This document shows, piece after piece, positions 35,826-45,392 of a stretch of DNA of 45,870 bases (positions within the stretch are counted from its first letter, which is position 1; each line of letters begins with the position of its first letter). The notes below the pieces were generated by a model. The model saw only the letters and a program-made list of their open reading frames with translations. It was not told the DNA's origin and made no database searches. The position numbers and the translations under genes were made by a program. The stretch spans positions 1 through 45,870 of the forward strand of contig CAIWDD010000075.1 of NCBI GenBank assembly GCA_903911355.1. The letters run 5' to 3'. This stretch comes from an uncultured Nodularia sp. (GTDB lineage: Bacteria; Cyanobacteriota; Cyanobacteriia; Cyanobacteriales; Nostocaceae).

Positions 35826-37139
35826 ATGATCAGTCGAGAAAAAGCCCCAACGGCTCAAGAAACTTTTATGCAGATGGCCCAAGCAGCCGGACTCAGAGGT
35901 AGGCTGCTTGTCACTGTCGGTATTTTAATTTTGGTTCGCCTGGGTATATTTTTGCCGGTGCCTGGTCTTGATAGGGCCAGGTTCGCCGCAGCTATATCTA
36001 GTAACAATGCCGTATTCGGTTTATTGGATATCTTTTCTGGGCGGGGACTTTCCACTTTGGGTATCTTTGCCCTCGGGATCTTACCTTTTATCAATGCCTC
36101 CATTATTATCCAATTACTCACCGCGGCAATTCCATCTTTAGAAAATTTACAGAAAAACGAAGGTGAGCAGGGCCGCCGGAAAATTTCCCAAATTACACGC
36201 TATGTCACGGTAGTTTGGGCAACTATTCAGAGTGTCGCTTTTTCGTCATTGTTCCTCCAGCAATTTGCTTTGAATCCCGGCATTTTGTTTGTCGCTGAAA
36301 CAGCCATCGCTCTCACCGCTGGTTCTATGTTTGTGATGTGGGCATCAGAACTGATTACAGAACGCGGACTTGGTAATGGCGCATCATTGTTGATTTTTGT
36401 CAATATTGTCGCTTCATTACCCAAGGCTTTGGGCGATACCATTGACTTGGTACAAGTTGGCGGTAGAGAAACTGTCGGTCGCGTTATTGTCCTCGTCCTG
36501 GTATTCCTGGCTACTATTGTGGGGATTGTTTTCGTTCAGGAAGGTATCCGCCGCATCCCCATTATTTCCGCTCGTCGTCAAGTCGGTCGCCGTGTCTTGG
36601 CAGAGCAGCGTAGTTATTTACCCCTGCGGCTCAATTCTGGGGGGGTCATGCCGATTATTTTTGCAGCCGCAATTCTCAGTCTGCCACTTTTAATCGCTAA
36701 TTTCACCAAAAATCCTGACATAGCTAACATTGTTAACACTTATCTCAATCCTGGGGGTTCCGGGGCTTGGGTTTATGCTCTGGTCTACTTGGTGTCAATT
36801 ATTTTCTTCAGTTATTTCTACTCTTCTTTGATTGTTAATCCAGTTGATGTGGCTCAGAATTTGAAGAAAATGGGATCTAGTATTCCCGGTATTCGTCCGG
36901 GTAAGGCTACCAGTGAGTATCTTGAGCGTGTGATGAATCGACTGACTTTTTTAGGGGCGATATTTTTGGGATTTGTCGCTATTATTCCCACGGCTGTGGA
37001 AAGTGCTTTAGGAGTCCCTACTTTTCGAGGTCTGGGTGCTACCTCTTTGCTAATTCTGGTAGGTGTGGCAATTGATACGGCTAAACAAGTCCAAACTTAC
37101 GTGATATCTCAGCGTTATGAAGGAATGGTGAAACAATAG
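35826..37139 (+). CDS. secY: Preprotein translocase subunit SecY
   Basis: SecY is the channel of the Sec translocon; in cyanobacteria it serves both plasma and thylakoid membranes. The 437 residues have about ten membrane helices. Conserved elements are RLGIFLPVPGLDR near the N-terminus, LGILPFINASIIIQLL in the plug/TM2 region, ERGLGNGASLLIFVNI and the cytoplasmic loop RRIPIISARRQVGRR. The stop overlaps the adk start by 1 nt. Confidence 0.98.
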   Translation: MISREKAPTAQETFMQMAQAAGLRGRLLVTVGILILVRLGIFLPVPGLDRARFAAAISSNNAVFGLLDIFSGRGLSTLGIFALGILPFINASIIIQLLTAAIPSLENLQKNEGEQGRRKISQITRYVTVVWATIQSVAFSSLFLQQFALNPGILFVAETAIALTAGSMFVMWASELITERGLGNGASLLIFVNIVASLPKALGDTIDLVQVGGRETVGRVIVLVLVFLATIVGIVFVQEGIRRIPIISARRQVGRRVLAEQRSYLPLRLNSGGVMPIIFAAAILSLPLLIANFTKNPDIANIVNTYLNPGGSGAWVYALVYLVSIIFFSYFYSSLIVNPVDVAQNLKKMGSSIPGIRPGKATSEYLERVMNRLTFLGAIFLGFVAIIPTAVESALGVPTFRGLGATSLLILVGVAIDTAKQVQTYVISQRYEGMVKQ

Positions 37140-37693
37140 TGACGCGATTAATTTTCTTGGGACCACCTGGCTCTGGTAAGGGCACTCAAGCTCAAGTTTT
37201 GGCGGCAGACTTGAATATTCCCCACATTTCTACTGGGGATATATTAAGGCAGGCTATGCAAGAGCAAACTCCTTTGGGAATTAAGGCTCAAGGTTATGTC
37301 AATCAGGGCGATTTAGTACCCGACCAGTTGGTTCAGGACTTGGTGCAGGAGCGCTTTGTCCAACCGGATGTCACATCCGGTTGGATTCTTGATGGGTTTC
37401 CCCGCAAGGTCACACAAGCGGTTTTTCTCGAGCAGTTGCTCGCACAAACTCATCAGGGTGACCAGCGGGTTGTTAATCTCGATGCTCCAGATGATGTGGT
37501 GGTAGCACGTTTACTCGCTCGGGGACGAAAAGATGATACCGAGGAGGTAATTCGTCACCGTTTAGATGTTTACCGCTCTCAAACAGCACCATTGATTGAC
37601 TATTATCGCGATCGCCAGAAATTAGTCACGGTCAATGGCCATCAGTCCCAAGAAGAAGTCACTGAGCAATTGCGCCTCATCGTTACTTCATAG
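37139..37693 (+). CDS. adk: Adenylate kinase
   Basis: Adk interconverts ATP + AMP and 2 ADP. The 184-residue protein starts at GTG 37139, sharing one base with the secY stop. The P-loop is FLGPPGSGKGTQ (6-17), followed by HISTGDILRQA and the GWILDGFPRKVTQA AMP-binding segment. The LID is short (LLARGRKDDTEEVIRHRL) and has no zinc cysteines, as in the cyanobacterial short form. The gap to infA (203 nt) contains a dispersed palindrome. Confidence 0.97.
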   Translation: MTRLIFLGPPGSGKGTQAQVLAADLNIPHISTGDILRQAMQEQTPLGIKAQGYVNQGDLVPDQLVQDLVQERFVQPDVTSGWILDGFPRKVTQAVFLEQLLAQTHQGDQRVVNLDAPDDVVVARLLARGRKDDTEEVIRHRLDVYRSQTAPLIDYYRDRQKLVTVNGHQSQEEVTEQLRLIVTS

Positions 37694-37734
37694 CCTGATC
37701 AGTGGGGGGAAATCACCACTCACTCCCCCGCCAG

Positions 37735-37752
37735 GACGCGATTCATCGCGTC
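37735..37752. repeat. Dispersed GACGCGAT-TC-ATCGCGTC palindrome
   Basis: Perfect 8-bp inverted repeat with a 2-nt centre, of the GACGCGATTAATCGCGTCTC type that is scattered widely in Nostoc-group genomes. It lies between adk and infA; a degenerate copy is near 18502-18522. Confidence 0.7.
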
Positions 37753-37896
37753 TCTCGCCCCTAGGGCTAAGATGCTGGACAATTTTAGCTAAGATATATT
37801 AATAAACTATTGATATATTTCTCAAAATATGTTCTTTTGCAGAGCCAGTGCTGCAACTGTATCAATAGGAGATTGTTGAATTGAGGAAAAAACAAA

Positions 37897-38121
37897 TTGT
37901 CTAAGCAAGATTTGATTGAAATGGAAGGCACTGTCACTGAATCCCTCCCCAATGCGATGTTTCGCGTTGACTTGGATAATGGGTTCAATGTCTTGGCACA
38001 CATTTCCGGTAAGATTCGCCGTAATTACATCAAGATTTTACCTGGCGATCGCGTCAAAGTTGAGTTAACTCCCTACGACCTTTCAAAAGGCAGAATCACC
38101 TATAGACTGCGGAAGAAATAG
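37897..38121 (+). CDS. infA: Translation initiation factor IF-1
   Basis: IF-1 is a one-domain S1/OB protein that occupies the A site during initiation. The 74 residues [20 protein letters not shown] to ITYRLRKK have the standard length. The start codon is TTG (37897), supported by GAGG about 10 nt upstream and by family length; the next ATG at residue 9 would cut into the first strand. Confidence 0.96.
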   Translation: MSKQDLIEMEGTVTESLPNAMFRVDLDNGFNVLAHISGKIRRNYIKILPGDRVKVELTPYDLSKGRITYRLRKK

Positions 38122-38237
38122 CTATACCTCCAAAATCTTACCATAAAACCATCTTTTTGGGTTCTCCCCCATTAATTAACTGAATTAAATTCCCTAAAAA
38201 TGCTATAATTTACTATTTGGAGTCAATTACAAAAGGC

Positions 38238-38351
38238 ATGAAAGTTCGAGCCTCAGTCAAGAAAATGTGTGAAAAATGCAACGTGATCCGCCGTCGCGGT
38301 CGCGTTATGGTGATTTGCGTCAATCCCAAACACAAACAACGCCAAGGCTAA
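38238..38351 (+). CDS. rpmJ: 50S ribosomal protein L36
   Basis: The 37-residue protein begins [20 protein letters not shown] and ends NPKHKQRQG. The zinc site is complete: C11, C14, C27 and H32, so this is the zinc-bound form. AAAAGG lies 3-8 nt before the ATG. It lies between infA and rpsM, as in most bacterial alpha operons. Confidence 0.97.
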   Translation: MKVRASVKKMCEKCNVIRRRGRVMVICVNPKHKQRQG

Positions 38352-38468
38352 CACTCTCACACATCAAGGAGTGAAAACACAGATTAATCACCATAAAAAA
38401 CGACAAAGTTAATTAATTAATTAAGTCTTTGTCATAGCAACTGCGATAACCATAGGGAGAAAATAATT

Positions 38469-38849
38469 GTGGCACGTATTTCTGGGGTAGACCTTCCACG
38501 TGATAAGCGCGTTGAAGTTGGTCTGACTTATATTTACGGCATTGGGTTAACAAGGTCTCTGGAAATTTTAGCCGCTACAGGTGTAAATCCAGATACCCGT
38601 GTTAAAGACCTAAGTGATGCTGAAGTGGCAGCCCTGCGCGGCGAAATAGAAAGCAACTATCAAGTAGAAGGTGACTTGCGGCGCTTAGAAGCCATGAACA
38701 TCAAGCGCTTGATTGATATTGGTTGCTACCGCGGTCGTCGCCACCGCATGGGCTTACCAGTCAGAGGTCAAAGAACTCGCACTAATGCCAGAACCCGCAG
38801 GGGGAGAAGGCAGACAGTGGCCGGTAAGAAGAAGGCTCCAGGCAAATAA
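38469..38849 (+). CDS. rpsM: 30S ribosomal protein S13
   Basis: S13 is in the 30S head and bridges to the 50S subunit and P-site tRNA. It starts at GTG 38469 ([20 protein letters not shown]) with GGGAG upstream. The 126 residues contain the helix-two-turn-helix [14 protein letters not shown] and the basic tail [16 protein letters not shown]. Confidence 0.98.
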   Translation: MARISGVDLPRDKRVEVGLTYIYGIGLTRSLEILAATGVNPDTRVKDLSDAEVAALRGEIESNYQVEGDLRRLEAMNIKRLIDIGCYRGRRHRMGLPVRGQRTRTNARTRRGRRQTVAGKKKAPGK

Positions 38850-38903
38850 ACCTTTAACCCCGGCAGATCAAAGCAAGTTGTACCTAGGATTAACTAAAAA
38901 AAT

Positions 38904-39299
38904 ATGGCAAGACAACCAACAAAAAAAGGCGGCAGCAAAAAGCAAAAGCGCAACGTACCCAATGGCATGGCCTACATCCAGTCTACTTTCAACAATAGCA
39001 TTGTCACCATTACCGATCAAAATGGCGACGTGATTTCCTGGGCTAGCGCCGGTTCGAGCGGTTTTAAGGGAGCCAAAAAAGGCACCCCCTTTGCAGCACA
39101 AACAGCAGCAGAAAGTGCAGCCCGTAGGGCTATAGACCAAGGAATGCGGCAAATTGAAGTCATGGTTAGTGGACCGGGAGCAGGGAGAGAAACCGCCATT
39201 CGCGCCATCCAAGGAGCCGGACTAGAAATTACCCTGATTCGGGACATCACCCCCATTCCTCACAATGGTTGCCGCCCCCCCAAGCGCCGCCGAGTTTAA
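38904..39299 (+). CDS. rpsK: 30S ribosomal protein S11
   Basis: S11 forms part of the mRNA exit channel on the platform. The 131 residues include [40 protein letters not shown] and the C-terminal [18 protein letters not shown]. It starts 54 nt after rpsM; the 291-nt gap to rpoA is unusually long for this cluster. Confidence 0.98.
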   Translation: MARQPTKKGGSKKQKRNVPNGMAYIQSTFNNSIVTITDQNGDVISWASAGSSGFKGAKKGTPFAAQTAAESAARRAIDQGMRQIEVMVSGPGAGRETAIRAIQGAGLEITLIRDITPIPHNGCRPPKRRRV

Positions 39300-39590
39300 A
39301 TAATATTTAGTGTCCAAACTGTTTCTCAAACCCCACCCCCAACCCCAGCGGTGCCGGGGAGGAGTCCAGTGTGAAGCAAGTAGTCAGCTCTTCCTGACGG
39401 GGGGGCTGCTAAAGTTCAGAGCACCCAAAATAAATAATCATCTCCCCATAGATAGGGCGAGGATACCATACTGCCACTTTTTAACGGCAGTTAAATCTAC
39501 CTGGCTCCACAAAGCTAGGGAAGGAAAACTAAATTCAACGAGGCAATTGATTTGCCTGCTAGCAGCACCTTAAAGAAGGGAGGCTAATCC
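39300..39590 (+). other. Long gap between rpsK and rpoA
   Basis: The 291 bp contain inverted repeats CCCC...GGGG (about 39344-39360) and ACTGCC...GGCAGT (39470-39491, 10-nt loop), but no convincing gene. GGGAGG lies just before rpoA. The length leaves room for an internal promoter or for processing sites that set rpoA level apart from ribosomal proteins. Confidence 0.4.
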
Positions 39591-40538
39591 GTGGCGCAGT
39601 TTCAAATTGAATGTGTAGAGTCTAATACAGAGGAAAGTCGGAGCCATTATAGTAAATTTGTGCTGGAACCTCTAGAGCGTGGTCAAGGAACAACAGTTGG
39701 CAACGCGCTGCGGCGGGTTTTACTGTCGAATCTAGAGGGGACAGCAGTTACAGCAGTGAGAATTGCCGGTGTAACCCACGAGTTTGCCACAGTTCCCGGT
39801 GTGCGGGAAGACGTGCTGGAAATCCTCATGAAAATGAAGGAAGTAATCCTCAGAAGCTACTCATCTCAACCCCAGATTGGCAGATTACTTGTGAATGGTC
39901 CAGCAACAGTCACTGTGGCACATTTTGATTTGCCCAGCGAAGTAGAAGTAATAGACCCCACCCAGTACGTCGCTACCCTAGCAGAGGGTGGCAAACTGGA
40001 AATGGAATTTCGCATTGAGAAAGGAAAAGGTTATCGCACAGTAGAGCGAGGACGGGAAGAAGCCACCTCCTTAGACTTTCTGCAAATTGACTCGGTATTT
40101 ATGCCAGTGCGGAAAGTTAACTATAGTGTAGAAGAAGCTCGTGGGGATAGCTCAATTACCAAAGACCGCTTGCTGTTAGAAGTTTGGACAAATGGCAGTA
40201 TCTCGCCCCAAGAAGCACTATCCTCAGCAGCTGGTATTCTAGTAGAGCTATTCAATCCATTGAAAGATATCTCACTAGAGCCTACAGAAACAGGCGCTGA
40301 AGTCCCAGAAGATCCCACCGCCCAAATTCCCATTGAAGAACTGCAACTTTCTGTACGGGCTTATAACTGTCTCAAACGCGCACAAGTCAACTCCGTGGCA
40401 GACCTGTTGGATTTCACCCAAGAAGACCTGTTAGAAATTAAAAACTTCGGTCAAAAATCAGCAGAAGAAGTAGTGGAAGCTTTACAGCGCCGTTTAGGCA
40501 TTACCCTGTCCCCAGAAAGAGGCTCTAAACACAGTTAG
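39591..40538 (+). CDS. rpoA: DNA-directed RNA polymerase subunit alpha
   Basis: The alpha dimer is the platform for RNA polymerase assembly and its C-terminal domain contacts UP elements and activators. The 315 residues start at GTG 39591. The N-terminal domain shows FVLEPLERGQGTTVGNALRR and LLSNLEGTAVTAVRI, and the C-terminal domain starts at about 240 with PIEELQLSVRAYNCLKRAQV and KNFGQKSAEEVVEAL (helix-hairpin-helix). Length is standard for cyanobacteria. Confidence 0.98.
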   Translation: MAQFQIECVESNTEESRSHYSKFVLEPLERGQGTTVGNALRRVLLSNLEGTAVTAVRIAGVTHEFATVPGVREDVLEILMKMKEVILRSYSSQPQIGRLLVNGPATVTVAHFDLPSEVEVIDPTQYVATLAEGGKLEMEFRIEKGKGYRTVERGREEATSLDFLQIDSVFMPVRKVNYSVEEARGDSSITKDRLLLEVWTNGSISPQEALSSAAGILVELFNPLKDISLEPTETGAEVPEDPTAQIPIEELQLSVRAYNCLKRAQVNSVADLLDFTQEDLLEIKNFGQKSAEEVVEALQRRLGITLSPERGSKHS

Positions 40539-40565
40539 TTAAACCCCAATTTTTACTCATTTATT

Positions 40566-40916
40566 ATGCGTCATCGTTGTCGAGTCAAAAAACTCAGTAA
40601 ACCAGCCGACCAGCGGCGCGCCCTGTTGCGATCGCTATCCACAGAGCTGATCCGTCATGGTCGCATCACCACAACTTTAATCCGCGCTAAAGTTGTTCGC
40701 AGCGAAGTAGATAAAATGATTACCCTAGCCAAAGACGGATCCTTAGCAGCACGTCGGGAAGCCCTGGGCTACATCTACGACAAGCAACTAGTTCATGCCT
40801 TATTTGAGCAAGCCCCAACTCGGTACGGTAATCGCAACGGGGGTTATACCCGCATCCTGCATACCGTTAACCGCCGGGGAGATCAGGCGCAAATGGCAAT
40901 CATCGAGCTAGTCTAG
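40566..40916 (+). CDS. rplQ: 50S ribosomal protein L17
   Basis: L17 is near the tunnel exit. The 116-residue protein begins [20 protein letters not shown] and carries [19 protein letters not shown] and the C-terminal [20 protein letters not shown]. The first residues match the family's invariant MRHR start. It follows rpoA by 27 nt. Confidence 0.98.
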   Translation: MRHRCRVKKLSKPADQRRALLRSLSTELIRHGRITTTLIRAKVVRSEVDKMITLAKDGSLAARREALGYIYDKQLVHALFEQAPTRYGNRNGGYTRILHTVNRRGDQAQMAIIELV

Positions 40917-40968
40917 TTCATGAGTCATTGGTCATGGGTCAGACACCAGACCAACAGACAAAACCTGT

Positions 40969-41859
40969 ATGTTAGAAAGCCAACCGGTTCCTAGGCCAAC
41001 CCATCGAGTCGCCTTAGTAATTCAATACTTAGGCACTCATTTTCACGGCTGGCAAAGACAAAAGCAACATCGTACAGTTCAAGAAGAAATCGAAACAGCG
41101 ATCGCTCAGGTACAGGGGTTTCATGTCACCCTCCATGGTGCTGGGCGAACCGATGCCGGAGTCCATGCAGCTGCCCAAGTAGCCCATTTTGAAGCCACAG
41201 GATTCATCCCACCCCAGAAGTGGGCATCAATCCTCAACAGCTACCTGCCCCAAGATATACTCATTAGGGCTGCAGCGAGTGTAGATCATCATTGGCACGC
41301 CCGATTTAGTGCCGCATATCGGCGGTATCGCTATACGATATATACTGAACCTCGGCCCAACTTGTTCGTTAGACCCTTCAGTTGGCATTATTATTATGCA
41401 CCCCTGGATGAATCCTTAATCCAAGCTGCCCTCGCACCGCTGATAGGGAAACATCATTTAGCCGCATTTCACCGAGCCGGTTCCAAGCGCCAGCACTCTT
41501 GGGTAGAGGTGCAAGCCGCAGAATGTCATCGCAGTGGGCCATTTATTCATATTGAAATTCAGGCCAATGGATTTTTGTATGGCATGGTACGGCTGTTAGT
41601 AGGGATGCTAGCACAAGTAGGTTCCGGCAAGCTGACACTGGCTAGCTTTACCGAACTGTGGAAAACAGAACGCCGGGAAAAAGTCAAACACGCCGCCCCT
41701 CCCCAGGGTTTGTGTTTATTAAGAGTTGGCTACCCAGACTTCCCCTTTCCCCCAGAAATTTGGTATGAAACCCAGCCCAAATTGGTCTTTCCCACAAATA
41801 TTCCCCTAGAATATCCCCTAGCAGATCACCTTGATCTCAATTCCACACCACTCTCATAA
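40969..41859 (+). CDS. truA: tRNA pseudouridine(38-40) synthase TruA
   Basis: TruA isomerises uridines 38-40 in the tRNA anticodon arm. The 296 residues contain the catalytic Asp62 in HGAGRTDAGVHA, plus YLGTHFHGWQRQ near the N-terminus, FSAAYRRYRYTIY and the substrate-binding NGFLYGMVRLLVG. truA lying between rplQ and rplM is a common order in cyanobacteria. The start may be a few codons later, since family members begin near RVALVIQYLG. Confidence 0.96.
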   Translation: MLESQPVPRPTHRVALVIQYLGTHFHGWQRQKQHRTVQEEIETAIAQVQGFHVTLHGAGRTDAGVHAAAQVAHFEATGFIPPQKWASILNSYLPQDILIRAAASVDHHWHARFSAAYRRYRYTIYTEPRPNLFVRPFSWHYYYAPLDESLIQAALAPLIGKHHLAAFHRAGSKRQHSWVEVQAAECHRSGPFIHIEIQANGFLYGMVRLLVGMLAQVGSGKLTLASFTELWKTERREKVKHAAPPQGLCLLRVGYPDFPFPPEIWYETQPKLVFPTNIPLEYPLADHLDLNSTPLS

Positions 41860-41871
41860 AACAAAACTATC

Positions 41872-42327
41872 ATGACCACAAAAACATACCTTCCTCCTCA
41901 AGCATCCCTTGAGCGTGAGTGGTACGTAGTAGATGCCACCGATAAACGCCTCGGCCGCCTGGCTAGCGAAATCGCCATGATTCTCAGAGGCAAAAACAAA
42001 CCCCAATTCACCCCCCACATGGACACCGGTGACTTTGTTATTGTCGTTAATGCTGAAAAAGTAGCAGTCACAGGGAAAAAGCGCAGCCAAAAACTTTACC
42101 GTCGCCATTCCGGCCGCCCCGGGGGGATGAAAACAGAAACCTTTGCCAAACTGCAACAGCGCCTACCAGAACGCATTGTAGAACACGCAGTTAAAGGTAT
42201 GCTACCTAAAAATAGTCTGGGTAAGCAGTTGTTCACTAAACTCAAGGTTTACGCAGGTCCGACTCATCCCCATAGCGCCCAAAAACCCAAAGAACTCACA
42301 ATTAATACAATTCCCGGAGAAAATTAA
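41872..42327 (+). CDS. rplM: 50S ribosomal protein L13
   Basis: L13 is an early 50S assembly protein. The 151 residues have [40 protein letters not shown] and [13 protein letters not shown]. The stop overlaps the rpsI start (TAATG), so the usual L13-S9 pair is translationally coupled. Confidence 0.98.
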   Translation: MTTKTYLPPQASLEREWYVVDATDKRLGRLASEIAMILRGKNKPQFTPHMDTGDFVIVVNAEKVAVTGKKRSQKLYRRHSGRPGGMKTETFAKLQQRLPERIVEHAVKGMLPKNSLGKQLFTKLKVYAGPTHPHSAQKPKELTINTIPGEN

Positions 42328-42743
42328 TGACAGTAGCACAAAGTAATAGCGGTCGCGCCGTGTACTGGGGTACCGGTCGTCGCAAGTCCGCAGTAGCACG
42401 GGTGAGATTGGTTCCCGGTGAAGGTAAATTGACTGTCAACGGTAAGGATGGAGAATTGTACTTTCAATTCAACGCCAATTACCTAGGAGTCATTAGAAAT
42501 CCTCTAGAAACCCTGGGACTGGAAAACGAATATGACATTTTAGTCAAAGCTGAAGGCGGCGGACTCACAGGACAAGCTGATTCTATTCGTTTAGGTGTAG
42601 CTCGCGCCCTGTGTCAACTCGACCCAGATAACCGCCCACCTTTGAAAATCGAGGGCTACTTGACCCGCGACCCCCGGGCAAAGGAACGGAAAAAATATGG
42701 TTTACACAAAGCCCGGAAAGCACCTCAGTACTCCAAACGTTAA
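42327..42743 (+). CDS. rpsI: 30S ribosomal protein S9
   Basis: The C-terminal tail of S9 reaches the P-site tRNA; here it ends APQYSKR, with the invariant terminal Lys-Arg. The 138 residues include [20 protein letters not shown] and [18 protein letters not shown]. It overlaps rplM by one base. Confidence 0.98.
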   Translation: MTVAQSNSGRAVYWGTGRRKSAVARVRLVPGEGKLTVNGKDGELYFQFNANYLGVIRNPLETLGLENEYDILVKAEGGGLTGQADSIRLGVARALCQLDPDNRPPLKIEGYLTRDPRAKERKKYGLHKARKAPQYSKR

Positions 42744-42850
42744 ACACATCAATGGGAATTGGTCATTGGGAATAGCACACAATCTGCCCCAATTCCCCCG
42801 GCTCAACTCTCCACTAAAAGTTATAATTAATATAGGTTAACGACAAAAAC

Positions 42851-43093
42851 ATGGCTAAATCTGATATTCATCCCCAATGGTATCCAGAGGCTAAGGTTTA
42901 CTGTAACGGTCAAGTAGTGATGACCGTCGGCTCTACTAAGCCAGAATTACACGTAGATGTTTGGTCAGGAAATCACCCCTTTTACACCGGTACTCAGAAG
43001 CTGATTGATACCGAGGGTCGCGTTGAGCGCTTCTTGCGTAAGTACGGCATGAGCACCACTAAATCCACTGAAAGCGATTCCCAAGAAAAGTAG
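42851..43093 (+). CDS. rpmE: 50S ribosomal protein L31, zinc-free type
   Basis: L31 bridges the central protuberance and the 30S head. The 80-residue protein starts MAKSDIHPQWYPEAKVYCNG. Only one cysteine (C18) remains: the CxxC that binds zinc in E. coli RpmE is replaced by WSGN in VDVWSGNHPFYTG. This zinc-free form is usual in cyanobacteria and plastids. A terminator follows. Confidence 0.96.
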   Translation: MAKSDIHPQWYPEAKVYCNGQVVMTVGSTKPELHVDVWSGNHPFYTGTQKLIDTEGRVERFLRKYGMSTTKSTESDSQEK

Positions 43094-43117
43094 CGCCTTG
43101 GCTGTGGCTGTTAACGA

Positions 43118-43152
43118 CGACCCGGTAACTGCTGGGTCGCTTGTCATTTTTT
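43118..43152 (+). terminator. Terminator after rpmE
   Basis: CGACCC and GGGTCG form a 6-bp GC-rich stem over a 10-nt loop (43118-43139), followed by TTGTCATTTTTT. It probably ends the long ribosomal transcript and separates prfA. Confidence 0.7.
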
Positions 43153-43191
43153 GCCGAGCCTAGTTATCTGTAAGGAGCGATCGCATTCGTC

Positions 43192-44289
43192 ATGGCTGAA
43201 ACATACCTGTTAGAAAAACTCAAATCTGTTGAACAAACATTTCATGAATTAACCCGTCGTCTGGGTGACCCCGATACCGCCAAAAACCCTGATGAGTATC
43301 AAAAAATTGCCAAGTCTCGTTCTTCCCTAGAAGAAACAGTCAATACCTACGAAACTTGGAAAACTGCTACCACAGACCTAGCAGGGGCGCGTCAAGTCCT
43401 CAAAGAATCCAACGGTGACCCAGAGTTGCAAGAAATGGCATCCCTGGAAGTTAAGGAACTAGAAGCAAAACTCGAACACCTAGAAAATCGCCTCAAGGTT
43501 TTACTCTTACCCCGCGACCCTAACGATGATAAAAATATCATGTTAGAAATTCGCGCCGGTACCGGCGGCGATGAAGCCAGTATCTGGGCGGGTGATTTAC
43601 TGCGTATGTACTCCCGCTATGCTGACCTCCAAGGCTGGAGAGTCAAACTCGTCAGCGAATCCCTGGGGGAAATGGGCGGATTCAAAGAAGTGATCCTGGA
43701 AATTCAGGGCGATAGCGTTTACAGTCAACTCAAATTTGAAGCGGGAGTCCATCGTGTACAGCGTGTACCAGCTACAGAAGCTGGAGGACGGGTTCATACC
43801 TCCACCGCCACCGTCGCCATTATGCCAGAAGTCGATGATGTGGAAATTCACATTGACCCCAAAGATATCGAACTCACCACCGCTCGTTCTGGTGGTGCTG
43901 GGGGACAAAACGTTAACAAGGTAGAAACCGCAGCAGACTTGTACCACAAACCCACTGGTATCCGGATTTTCTGCACGGAAGAACGTAGTCAATTGCAAAA
44001 CAAAGAACGGGCGATGCAAATCCTCCGGGCTAAACTGTACGAAATCAAGTTACGCGAGCAACAAGAAGCCGTAACTTCCATGCGGCGATCGCAAGTTGGT
44101 ACAGGCTCACGCTCAGAGAAAATCCGTACTTACAACTATAAAGATAACCGTGTTACCGACCACCGCCTAGGACAGAACTACTCACTTAATCCCGTCTTGG
44201 AAGGTGAGTTAGAGATACTCATTCAATCTTGTATCTCTCAAGACCAGCAAGAACGCCTGGCAGAGTTAGCAAATGCTACCTCTAACTAG
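43192..44289 (+). CDS. prfA: Peptide chain release factor 1
   Basis: RF1 reads UAA and UAG and triggers peptide release. The 365 residues have the codon-recognition tripeptide PAT (193-195) in [15 protein letters not shown] and the catalytic GGQ (237-239) in [15 protein letters not shown]. The C-terminal [16 protein letters not shown] is also typical. PAT rather than SPF separates it from RF2. A HIP1-like GCGATCGC lies just before the start. Confidence 0.98.
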   Translation: MAETYLLEKLKSVEQTFHELTRRLGDPDTAKNPDEYQKIAKSRSSLEETVNTYETWKTATTDLAGARQVLKESNGDPELQEMASLEVKELEAKLEHLENRLKVLLLPRDPNDDKNIMLEIRAGTGGDEASIWAGDLLRMYSRYADLQGWRVKLVSESLGEMGGFKEVILEIQGDSVYSQLKFEAGVHRVQRVPATEAGGRVHTSTATVAIMPEVDDVEIHIDPKDIELTTARSGGAGGQNVNKVETAADLYHKPTGIRIFCTEERSQLQNKERAMQILRAKLYEIKLREQQEAVTSMRRSQVGTGSRSEKIRTYNYKDNRVTDHRLGQNYSLNPVLEGELEILIQSCISQDQQERLAELANATSN

Positions 44290-44431
44290 GGTTGGCAACA
44301 GAAAGTCTTTTCGTGGAGGTAGGGAACAGGGAACAGGTAACAGGGAATTGGTGTGTACTTCATTAGCCTGAAAAAGGCTTTATATAGGTTTTACATTTAT
44401 TCAGCAGAGCAACTAACTAAACCTATAGCCG
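44290..44431. repeat. Repeat-bearing gap after prfA
   Basis: GGGAACAGG-type units (GGGAACAGGGAACAGGTAACAGGG, about 44322-44345, read in two parts) are the complement of the TTCCCTGTTCCCTGTTTCC run at 12720-12740. A small AGCC...GGCTTT hairpin near 44365-44380 may help end prfA transcription. Confidence 0.4.
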
Positions 44432-44878
44432 TTAACTCTCATGGAAAACCGCTATTTCTAATGTAGCTTTTAATGCATACAAGCGGTTTTCTAAGGCAGT
44501 TCTGAGTGCCTTTTCCATTTCCGCCAGATACTCATAATACAGAAATTCGTAGCGCATAGTCTGATTTAACCTCCGCCACTCCAGGAGGCTATCACAGCAC
44601 TCAATTAACCTCTCCACAGTTGTTTGCCAACGGGTAAAAATCCGATAGCTGAAAAAGCTACTGCACACATTCCCCTTAGCATCCCAGAAGGAAATACACA
44701 CCTGATGCTTAAGATAACGGATTTTCTTCACCTCCTTCACCTCACAGCCCTTGTGTTTCAGCGCTTCCTTAACTTCCCCATCTGAAATCTTCCATTGACT
44801 GGGTTTGATATTCTTAGCCGCTATGAGATTACAACCCGGTCGGCGATACTTTTTAACTCGGCGTAGATTGCGGAACAT
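44432..44878 (-). CDS. Unrecognised basic protein next to an XRE regulator
   Basis: From ATG 44878 (MFRNLRRVKKYRRPGCNLIA) the protein has 148 residues; an in-frame GTG at 44884 would add two. AAGGGG lies just upstream. The N-terminal 20 residues are very basic, the middle has a beta-rich part (YLKHQVCISFWDAKGNVCSS), and the C-terminal 60 residues are helical (MRYEFLYYEYLAEMEKAL). Five cysteines are scattered without a clear metal motif. No family is recognised. It is divergent from the XRE gene with 163 nt between. Confidence 0.6.
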   Translation of the reverse strand: MFRNLRRVKKYRRPGCNLIAAKNIKPSQWKISDGEVKEALKHKGCEVKEVKKIRYLKHQVCISFWDAKGNVCSSFFSYRIFTRWQTTVERLIECCDSLLEWRRLNQTMRYEFLYYEYLAEMEKALRTALENRLYALKATLEIAVFHES

Positions 44879-45041
44879 ATGCACCCCTTCTACCTGATTT
44901 AATAAGGTTATATATTTATCTTGCAGTTACACTTAAAAATAACAATTCTAAATTCAGAATATCATTGCTCAGTTAAATTGTAAATACCTAAATCGATAAA
45001 ATATGTAAACTGGTAAATGTAGTCAGAGAAATATTATAGTA

Positions 45042-45392
45042 GTGGACTTAGCAGCTAGACAAAAACTCATAGAAGTAGTAAAAATGGCTCGTGGCCCCAT
45101 GAGTCAGAGGGGTTTCGGTAAACTCCTCGGTGTTTCTGCTACTGCAGTGCAACTGTGGGAAAAAGGAGAATCAATCCCAGACACAGAAAACTTAGCCAAC
45201 ATTGCCAACAAAGCCGGCTATACCATGGAAGAACTGCTCCATTATATTGGTGTCAAGCCCATGCCACAATCAACAGATGTAAACCAGATGGTAAAGCAGA
45301 TTAAAACCATGCCATTAAATGAAGTAGCCATCATTGGTAGAACCGTCATGGAAAGACTAGCAGCAGCAGCAGAAGCTGGGGATAATCCCTAA
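45042..45392 (+). CDS. XRE-family helix-turn-helix transcriptional regulator
   Basis: The 116-residue protein starts at GTG 45042. The Cro/C1-type HTH spans about 18-70, with RGFGKLLGVSATAVQLWEKG as helices 2-3 and IPDTENLANIANKAGYTMEE completing the domain. The C-terminal part is a short helix rich in Ala. No sensor domain is seen. It could regulate the divergent unrecognised gene; alternatively it is a free-standing phage-type or toxin-antitoxin regulator, but no partner toxin is visible. Confidence 0.85.
   Translation: MDLAARQKLIEVVKMARGPMSQRGFGKLLGVSATAVQLWEKGESIPDTENLANIANKAGYTMEELLHYIGVKPMPQSTDVNQMVKQIKTMPLNEVAIIGRTVMERLAAAAEAGDNP

Noticed and set aside
39310-39573. Open frame of 87 codons between rpsK and rpoA
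   Set aside because: GTG start without a ribosome binding site, Pro/Leu-rich non-family sequence, and it occupies a gap with inverted repeats.
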